Below, piece after piece: positions 33,801-39,501 of a DNA stretch of 39,501 nucleotides. The stretch lies in assembly GCA_024220525.1 (NCBI GenBank), contig JAMYWO010000243.1, positions 1 through 39,501 on the forward strand, given 5' to 3'. The position numbers were made by a program, and so were the translations under genes. Numbering within the stretch: position 1 is the stretch's first letter; each line of letters opens with the position of its first letter. The notes below the pieces were generated by a model. It saw nothing but the letters and a program-made list of their open reading frames with translations, had not been told where the DNA came from and did not search any database. This DNA is from Cochliopodium minus (taxonomy: Eukaryota > Discosea > Himatismenida > Cochliopodiidae).

Positions 33801-35120
33801 TTTGTTTTTTATTTTTTCATGTTCTTTGTTTTTTTAAAAAATAAAATAATTTTAAAAGTTTTGTCTTGGTTCTTATTTTTTAAAATTATTTTTTTTTATT
33901 TTTCATTTTTTATTCATATTTTTTGTTTTATTTAAACTTTTTAGGTTTCAACACTTTCAGTTTTCACATTTAGTATGGGAATACAAAAAGAGGAGCAAGT
34001 TTTCTCCAAAGACGTTTTGCCAAATATGTCGTCTTATGGAGGTTCAAAGAGAGCTGCAGAGATCGTTTTGCAGACTTTCTTAAAGTCCAACCCTAGTTTT
34101 CCCCTTTTGGTGTTTCGTTGTGGTAAAAAAAAGATAAAAAATAAATAAAAATAAAAAATAAAAAAAAATAAAAAAACTGAACAAATTTTAAAAAAATAAA
34201 TAAAAAAAAAAAATAAACATAAAAAATAAAAATAAAAATAAAAAATAAAAAATAAAAAATAAAAAATAAAAAATAAAAAATAAAAAATAAAAAATAAAAA
34301 ATAAAAAATAAAGTAAAATAAAAATAAAAAATAAAAAATAAAATTTAAAAATAGGATGTCCAAAAAATATCACAACAGTTTAAATTTTGTTAGTAAAAAC
34401 TTTATTCATCTAACAAAGTTGTAATATATGGACATGTCGAATTCAAAAAAATACAAATCAAAAAAAAATAATTTATTAAATTAAAATAATAAAAAATAAA
34501 TAAAATTACATTAGGTACTATTGCGGGAGATTCTAAACTTGGAGGATGCAATAACAAAGATTTCATCAACAAGTTTATTCAGGGTGTTATTCAATGTGGA
34601 AAAGCTCCTTCAATCGGAAATGAGCAAAGACTAACCATGGTACTTCATGACAAAAAATAAATTAGAAAAAATATAAAATATATAAAAAAATTAAAATTAA
34701 TTTTTATTTGTTTAGATTCCTGTCGATTGGTAAAATTTTCAACAATTATTTCTATTTCATTTTAATTTTATTTATTTTTTTTAATTTTAATTTTTAATTT
34801 TAATTTTATTTTTTTTTATTTTTTATTTTCATTTTTTATTTTCATTTTTTAATTTTTAATTCATTTTTATTTTATTTTTTTATTTTTATTTTTATTTTTA
34901 TTTTTAGGGTTTCAGAAAACATTGTCCACATTTCCACAGAAAAATTGGAAGAGGCATTGAAGTTGAGAAACTTTCACGTTTTCAACGATTCCGAAAATTG
35001 CTTCAAAATGCGTGATTTGGTCAACTTCATCAACTCTTTCGGGTAAAATAAAAAATGAAAATAATAAAAATAATAAAAATAATAAAAATAATAAAAATAA
35101 AAATAAAAAAAACAAATAAA

Positions 35121-35151
<31 letters not shown>

Positions 35152-35523
35152 TTAAGAAAATTAAATTTAAATTTATTTAAAAGGTATTCAATTGAATTCA
35201 CTCCTTATGAGAACTGGAAAGAATTTCTCTCCACCTTCAAGACGGAGAAAGAAAACGTTCTTTACCCTCTCCAGTCTTATTTCAGAGGCCCCATCTTCCC
35301 TTCTCACTCTGACGACAACCACTTTGAAAAGAAAAATTTAGTTGAGTTGCAATCAAGAGATCCTCCCGAAATAACAAGCAGAATGCTTTACTCTTGGGTA
35401 TTATTTAATTTTTTATTTAATTTTTCATTTTACATTGTTTCTTTGAAATTAATTAATTTTTTTTTTTATTAAAAGATTCAATTCTTTCAAAAATGTGAGA
35501 TAATTTCTCTTGCCACTTTGTAA
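27814..35523 (+). CDS. Carboxylic acid reductase-like protein (adenylation-carrier-reductase)
   Basis: It activates a carboxylic acid with ATP, loads it on a carrier arm and reduces it to an aldehyde with NADPH. There are 29 exons: 27814-27999, 28114-28334, 28484-28770, 29000-29143, 29211-29285, 29339-29368, 29437-29446, 29500-29505, 29569-29707, 29763-29798, 29914-29956, 30025-30172, 30245-30270, 30402-30459, 30533-30602, 30735-30990, 31231-31351, 31515-31679, 31769-31911, 32195-32401, 32620-32808, 33364-33411, 33479-33603, 33945-34122, 34515-34639, 34716-34729, 34908-35042, 35184-35397, 35476-35523. They sum to 3447 bases, 1148 residues, near the usual CAR length. The adenylation domain is of long-chain acyl-CoA synthetase type: YTSGSTGMPKGA (about 228), GGPPRIW, RVRSVSTGGA, EGFGITEVG, TGDI, IDRLKN and ENGLLTPSMKLKR. 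The carrier has GIDSIS (Ser near 695). The reductase has TGANGFLG (about 781), VSTLS and YGGSK (Tyr near 942, Lys near 946). The chain-length preference is unknown. Confidence 0.92.
29437..29505 (+). other. Two micro-exons (10 and 6 bases) of the reductase gene
   Basis: Exon 7 is 29437-29446 (gacctccaag) and exon 8 is 29500-29505 (aatatg), separated by a 53-base intron. Together with their neighbours they spell SYFGGPPRIWNTLY, which matches the conserved FFGVPRVWEKIY-type segment of acyl-CoA synthetases. Each has an AG before and GT after, and skipping either would break the frame or the motif. The match to a conserved family segment is the main support. Confidence 0.8.
30991..31230 (+). repeat. 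T-rich low-complexity intron 16 of the reductase gene
   Basis: This 240-base intron is made of T-runs broken by A, AA or G, from GTTTTAAA to TTCCAAG. No embedded feature was seen. Confidence 0.6.
31912..32194 (+). repeat. A-rich low-complexity intron 19 of the reductase gene
   Basis: This 283-base intron is dominated by A-runs with isolated T (AAAATAAAT type), opposite in polarity to the T-rich introns beside it. It starts GTAATAAAA and ends TTTTTTAG. Confidence 0.6.
32809..33363 (+). repeat. Longest intron: A-rich AAAAAT-type satellite
   Basis: This is a 555-base intron of the reductase gene, made of (A4-5 T) units with scattered AAATC units. Its reverse strand gives long Phe/Leu/Tyr open frames that are only products of the repeat. 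It contains a perfect 60-base tandem duplication, listed separately. Confidence 0.75.
33001..33120 (+). repeat. Perfect 60-base tandem duplication inside an intron
   Basis: Bases 33001-33060 and 33061-33120 are identical, including the non-repetitive core atataaaaagtggtaaaata. The exact identity of a unit with a unique core means a recent duplication by slippage or unequal exchange, not chance within simple sequence. Confidence 0.9.
33604..33944 (+). repeat. T-rich low-complexity intron 23 of the reductase gene
   Basis: This 341-base intron is almost entirely T with short A, C or G interruptions. It runs GTAAATAAA to CTTTTTAG between the exon encoding VKLLVY and the one encoding VSTLSV. No gene or element is seen in it. 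Confidence 0.6.
34123..34514 (+). repeat. A-rich intron 24 with (AAAAAT)n array
   Basis: This 392-base intron contains about fifteen consecutive AAAAAT hexamers around 34210-34345. A short less repetitive part (34350-34450) follows before the acceptor ACATTAG. The array is prone to length change. Confidence 0.75.
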
Positions 35524-35696
35524 TTAAATTACCAAAAAAAAATCAAATCAGAACACAAAAAGAAAAAAAAAAATTAAATTCTTGGTTTTTTTTTATTTAT
35601 TTTTTACATTTTTTCATTTTCATTCTTCCTTAATTTTGGTGAATAATTAAATTTTTTTTTTCTCAAAAAAGCCAAAATTTTTTCATGAATATTCTT
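35524..35696. other. Convergent 3' gap, reductase and ubiquitin-fold genes
   Basis: These 173 AT-rich bases lie between two facing stop codons. They hold A-runs then T-runs, which could serve as polyadenylation regions for both strands. Nothing else was recognised. Confidence 0.4.
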
Positions 35697-35939
35697 CTAT
35701 TTGCATAGCAGCAAATCAAGGGTTCTATCTTTCAGATGATATGATCCTGCAGATTCATTTTTATCTAGATATATCCCTCCCTGAAGAAGATTTATTCTGT
35801 ATGACAACAATCCTTCAGTTTGTCCTATCCTCTCAATTATATCTCCTATTTTTTCATTTTGGTCATATTCTATGGTCCTTGATTTGTTGTTGTAAAATTT
35901 GAGAAAGAATTGTTGAGGTTTATTGATATAATCTGACAT
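35697..35939 (-). CDS. Small ubiquitin-fold protein
   Basis: One visible exon encodes 80 residues from ATG at 35939. The sequence aligns by eye along the length of ubiquitin: a first strand (QQFFLKFYNNKSRTIEY), a helix (EKIGDIIERIGQTEG), INLLQGGIYLDKNES in the place of LIFAGKQLEDGRT, and YHLKDRTLDLLLC in the place of the last strand. It ends right after that strand, with no Gly-Gly tail, so it is not a conjugated modifier in this form. The open frame could be extended to 35999, but the sequence TTTGCAG just before AAATG looks like a splice acceptor, suggesting an intron in the 5' leader. The cellular role is unknown. Confidence 0.7.
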   Translation of the reverse strand: MSDYINKPQQFFLKFYNNKSRTIEYDQNEKIGDIIERIGQTEGLLSYRINLLQGGIYLDKNESAGSYHLKDRTLDLLLCK

Positions 35940-36141
35940 TTCTGCAAACAAAATGATTAGATTTGTTTTTTTTTTTATTTTTTTTGAAAAACAGATCAAT
36001 CAAAACAAAAACAAACATTTTTTTTATTTTCATAATGAAATGAAATCATTAAAACGCTGAATTCTTTTAATTTTAAAAACAAATTCATTTAAAATGATTA
36101 AAATGAAAATGAAAAATGAATGAACTTAAATCTCTTTTTTT
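35940..36141. other. Gap between ubiquitin-fold and four-span genes
   Basis: About 200 bases lie between the stop of the membrane-protein gene and the start of the ubiquitin-fold gene, both on the minus strand. It probably holds the 5' leader (with a possible intron ending TTTGCAG) and promoter of the latter. It is A/T homopolymer-rich, and no specific element was seen. Confidence 0.35.
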
Positions 36142-37001
36142 CTAGTTTTGTTTTTGTTTTTGATTAGAGGAGCCTGGAGGACCAACCAGAATGCCATAAA
36201 TCCCAATTAAAAAAGCCAAAAGAATGGAAATGGCAGTCACAAACAACAAGTTAGAACAAAGAATAGAGTAAGGATGATCCTTTATTGATTATGGAAATTA
36301 AAAATGAAATTTCAGAGAAAAAAAATTGATTACCAAAGGTAATAATCCATCTTTCTTTGAATGTGCCAATGGTGCAAGATAAGTTTGTGCACCTGTAAAA
36401 GCAGATAGTGTAAATGCTGCTCCATTACACTAGAATATTATTGTATTAAAAGAAAATGATGAAGATATGTGAGAATAATTACAAGATAGATTAAATAATC
36501 AATCCATTTTCAAATTAATTAATAAATTAATTACCCATGCTCCTATTTGTCCAGCCAAAAGAAAGAGAAACCTGCCAAAACCTCCCAATCCCATCAATGG
36601 AGTTATTAATCCAAATATGATCAATAAAGCTTTTTAAAGATTGAATCAAATAAACATATAATATATTTGGAATATAAATTTTTTATAATTTGAGATATGA
36701 AGAAATATATCTTTCAAAATTTTACCTCCATTTGCAGTATCTAATTCGAATGGATTGTTAATTGAAACATTTCCTTCTTTTTCGATATTTCTTTCCAAAA
36801 TTTACCTTCTAAATGCATCGTAATCAAACTTCTATAATGTACAACCATATCAGGAGGAGCCATTGCCAATAAGCATCCTTTTTATTGAGTAAAGAATTCT
36901 CAATCAAGTTGATATTTCTTCGAGAATTAAAATATACCTTTGAATAACATCAATAATCCACTAACTATGTTTATTTTTCTGATTGTATCATGAGATACCA
37001 T
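36142..37001 (-). CDS. Four-span membrane protein, six exons
   Basis: Exons on the minus strand: 37001-36938, 36877-36806, 36776-36726, 36629-36535, 36429-36334, 36279-36142. They total 516 bases, 171 residues. It opens MVSHDTIRKINIVSGLLMLF. Four hydrophobic spans are visible: IVSGLLMLFKGCLLAMAP, ALLIIFGLITPLMGLGGF, the region around AAFTLSAFTGAQTYLA, and LLFVTAISILLAFLIGIYG. The tail is GPPGSSNQKQKQN, then TAG. A hydrophilic loop (EEGNVSINNPFELDTANGG) follows the first span. Only two donor-acceptor choices keep the frame between exons 2 and 3, and the workable one is an intron of just 29 bases (36805-36777). I do not recognise the family; the layout is that of a small tetraspan protein. Confidence 0.75.
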
Positions 37002-37013
37002 ATTTCCTCAATT

Positions 37014-38137
37014 TCAAATTTTTTTTATATTTTGAAAAATAATTAATGAAATTTCTGTATTTATGTGAAAGAGACGAAATAATTGATTATTTTGAAAAGA
37101 ACAAACTTGGACATTTTTGAAGAGATTTGATTTGAATAATTTGCTTTGAAACAAAACAAAAAAAGATTGAATCATGTTTTTAATTGAAGAAGAAAATAGT
37201 TTGTGATCATCTGTGTTCCAAAATCTGTCATTTTCAATATTATCTAACATTTCAGTTTTCGTTCCATACTTATCTAGAAGAAGTTTCTCGACCGTTCGTA
37301 TATCATCTTCATTATTCTTACCTTTGATGCTCAAATCAAAACCATGACAAAGAGAAAAAATTAGAAGAGGTTTTACAGTCTTTTCTTCGTCAGTAAGAAG
37401 AAAATAAAATTGAAGAAATATGTTTCCTCTTTCATTTCTATGACATTACTTTTCATTTCGATTAAATACAACATTTATATTCAAAATTGAAATCTCTCCA
37501 TAAAGAATTGAGAAGTGTAAGGGTGTTTCGTTACGATCATTATTCAGGTTCACAACACATTTCAAAACTTCAACAATATATTTAATTGTTTCCAAATTTT
37601 TATTATATGGAACACAAATTTTGTGAAGAATGATTTCACCATTATTATTCTTTGTGTGGATGTCACATTTCACTTCTTCAACTAAATATTGTCGCTTTTA
37701 ATATTATTCACATTTCACTTCTTCAATCAGATATTTCACTATTTCAATATTATTGTTATTTTGACAAACCTTTGGTAATATTGAATGTTCTACATCACTT
37801 ACCAAAATGACATTACATTTCACTTCTTCAATCAAATATTTGATTACATCCAAATCTTTAATAAAAGTTGCATTATGAAGAATTGTATTACCAAAACGAC
37901 CCTTTACATTCACACTACATCCAACTTGTTCAATCAAATATTTGATCACTTCAACATTATTTCACATACAAGCATAATTAAGGACAGTTCCCTCAAACTG
38001 ATTCATCCCACTCAACTTCTTCATTCAAATATTTGATCTCTTTTATTTCATTGTTAAATCAACCATCCCCTTTTAATAAATAATTTTTAAAAGATGACAT
38101 CAAATTTCTTTTCTTCAATCAGATACTTTATTATTTT
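37014..38137 (-). pseudogene. Decayed ankyrin-repeat gene, split by a LINE
   Basis: Read on the minus strand from the LINE junction, the sequence gives fragments of the same 35-residue ankyrin repeat as the large gene at 21827-25376 (IIKYLIEEKKFDV, IKYLIEQVGCSVNVKGRFGN, NNNNIEIVKYLIEEVKCE, NNGEIILHKICVPYNKNLETIKYIVE). From 37949 to 37014 one frame carries the homology but is cut by stops near 37709-37704 and at 37446. A TGA lies just upstream, near 37959, and frame shifts scatter between 38000 and 38137. One repeat is also partly deleted near 37690-37710. The C-terminal block (DRFWNTDDHKLFSSSIKNMIQ) matches the W-x-PSHHIFFSEEIK block of the large gene. I count at least five lesions. It ends 12 bases from the start of the membrane-protein gene, whose promoter must overlap it. 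Confidence 0.8.
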
Positions 38138-39501
38138 CCCGGAAACAAGGTTAACATAATTGGATATTATAACAACAACGTTTCCAAAAACAAAGACTTA
38201 TACAACAAGATGCAGGAACACCTCTCACTACACAATCTAATCATCTTGGGTGACTTCAATGAGTCTCTGTACCCCCAGAACAAGTCGAATTACCCCACTG
38301 TTGTACAAGTTCATGATGATACCTTCAGACAACAGTTCAAGGTTCGCTTCGACCTCCATGAACTCACCAACAACAAGACAGAGTTCACGTACAAACACTC
38401 CAATGGTACCGAATCAGTAATAGATTGGATTTTCGTTTCCTCTAATCTCTTCAGGAAATGCAACTCCGTATTTGTGCGTCCTTCCGAAGTTCAAGGTCTT
38501 GACCACAAACTAATTTGTGCCAAACTCATATTCAGATCTTCCTTCATATCCTCCACCCCTAAAAGCGAATTTCAAATCCCTAATGGTCTCTTCGAGAAAC
38601 ACCCTAGTCTACGTAGGAAAGCCAAGAAGATTATTCGTTCAATTTGTGATGACGTAAACATCCCCACTTCCAAAAAACATCTCCTCATCTCCTCCAAAAT
38701 TCACAAATTATGCCGCAACAAAGTCCTCACCACTATCCAAAATGCTAAAGTAAGAAACAAGAACCTGTCCAAAAAAGTTTCCGATCCCCTTAGTAGTGAT
38801 CTTGAAAGGAAACAATGCAGAGACAAATTACACGACATATACATTACCAAGATGCGTGACCACGCGAAAACCAACGACTTCAATAAGAACACCACATACT
38901 CTGCCACCAAGTCCTTCACCAAACTTTTGAACTCCAAATTAAACAAACCTAGCAGCAATGACTACATTCTTTACTCCAATAAAACAAAATTAACAGTTAA
39001 CGTTGCAGCCAACTACATAGGTTACTCCCTTGAATCCATCTACATTGAAAAACCGATTGAAAATTCTCACTATAACTATTTTGTCGATAACATCATCCCG
39101 TTTCCTCCCAACGTTGTTTCCGAACTCAACAAACCCTTCACAGTTGAAGAATCCATTAACGCACTGAAACGACTTCCCCTCAAAGCTCCAGGTCCCTTAT
39201 GTATCTCAGCCGATTTCTACAAAACTTTTGCTGTGTTAATATCCCCACTCATTACCCAACTTGCCAACGATGCTCGTGAAACTGGAAGTGTACCTCCTGA
39301 GTTACTTCATGCCAACATCACCGTAATCCCCAAGCAAGACAAGGACCCACACCTTGTTGACAATCTCCGTCCCATATTCATTCTTGAACCTCTACGAAAG
39401 TGTATTGAATTGATGATGCAAAACAGATTATCCAAATCCCTTATCTCCTCCAACATTATTGGTGAGCATCAAAATTGTCACCCACAACGCAATATTGAAG
39501 A
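38138..39501 (+). mobile_element. Non-LTR retrotransposon (LINE), 5'-truncated, endonuclease and start of reverse transcriptase
   Basis: A single open frame runs from the junction (about 38138) to the window edge, about 454 residues. The first part is the C-terminal half of an apurinic-type endonuclease: NIIGYYNN, LGDFNESL, IDWIFVS and GLDHKLICA, with the catalytic Asp, Asn and His. A basic linker follows, then the first blocks of the reverse transcriptase (LKAPGP, ISADFYKTF, IPKQDKDP, LRPI). The catalytic FADD block would lie beyond the window. The endonuclease N-terminus is missing, and the left flank is ankyrin coding sequence, so this copy is 5'-truncated, as target-primed insertion often leaves. 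Its codons favour C at the third position, unlike all neighbours. Several conserved RT residues look changed (KAPGPLC for KAPGPDG; CHPQRN for GFxPGR). It resembles L1/Tx1-type LINEs; the clade is not certain. Confidence 0.88.

Noticed and set aside
34034-34373. Minus-strand hydrophobic open frames
   Set aside because: They are the reverse reading of the (AAAAAT)n array plus part of a plus-strand exon.
27814-35523. Recent bacterial transfer of the reductase gene
   Set aside because: It has 28 introns with local splice style and local AT-rich codon use, which argues against recent arrival.
37014-38137. A living ankyrin gene read with a changed stop codon
   Set aside because: TAA, TAG and TGA all end intact genes in the window, and the fragment also has frame shifts and a partial repeat deletion, so recoding does not rescue it.
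1-39501. tRNA or rRNA genes
   Set aside because: I saw no cloverleaf with a GGTTCGAATCC-type arm and no rRNA-like block on either strand. A scan with tRNAscan-SE and Rfam models would settle this.

Overview
The window is nuclear DNA from a very AT-rich, intron-rich unicellular eukaryote. Genes use the standard stops (TAA, TAG and TGA all occur as terminal codons). They are packed 12 to about 270 bases apart. Introns are mostly 50-60 bases, but some reach 555 bases of near-pure T/A low-complexity sequence; donors read GTAAAA and acceptors often end in an A-run plus AG. The mix of Roco kinases, ankyrin arrays, RCC1 repeats and a LINE suits an amoeboid or excavate protist. I cannot name the lineage from sequence alone.

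Layout. 1-1510 (+): 3' part of a WD40 gene. 1778-8218 (+): an eight-exon gene for a receptor-like protein of 1787 residues, with a signal peptide, a huge Cys-rich ectodomain and seven membrane segments. 8374-14403 (+): an RCC1-Roc-COR-zinc ribbon-kinase protein of 1848 residues (Roco family, related in architecture to LRRK). 14468-16024 (-): a complete nine-exon aldo-keto reductase. 16177-21758 (-): a second RCC1-Roc-COR-zinc ribbon-kinase of 1551 residues, the inverted paralogue of the first. 21827-25376 (-): an ankyrin protein with about 23 repeats, interrupted by two single-base frame changes. 25512-27069 (-): a nine-exon ankyrin gene. 27282-27666 (+): a 100-residue ZZ zinc-finger protein with a myristoylation-type N-terminus. 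27814-35523 (+): a 29-exon carboxylic acid reductase (adenylation, carrier and reductase domains, 1148 residues). 35697-35939 (-): a ubiquitin-fold protein. 36142-37001 (-): a four-span membrane protein. 37014-38137 (-): a decayed ankyrin gene. 38138-39501 (+): a 5'-truncated LINE that runs off the window.

I rebuilt each multi-exon gene by requiring splice phases to balance. The coding lengths all come out divisible by three (for example 5364, 5547, 969, 4656, 1113, 303, 3447 and 516 bases), and the domain motifs continue across the junctions. These models were made by eye and have no transcript support.

How the genes may work together. Two inverted Roco kinases flank the reductase, and a large ankyrin gene lies 68 bases upstream of the second one on the same strand. 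This looks like a locus grown by duplication of signalling scaffolds. The carboxylic acid reductase (acid to aldehyde) and the aldo-keto reductase (aldehyde to alcohol) could act in sequence, but that is only an inference. The most unusual points are the paired RCC1-Roco kinases with different intron sets, micro-exons of 6, 10 and 14 bases in the reductase gene, a 29-base intron, and the LINE inserted into a dead ankyrin gene.
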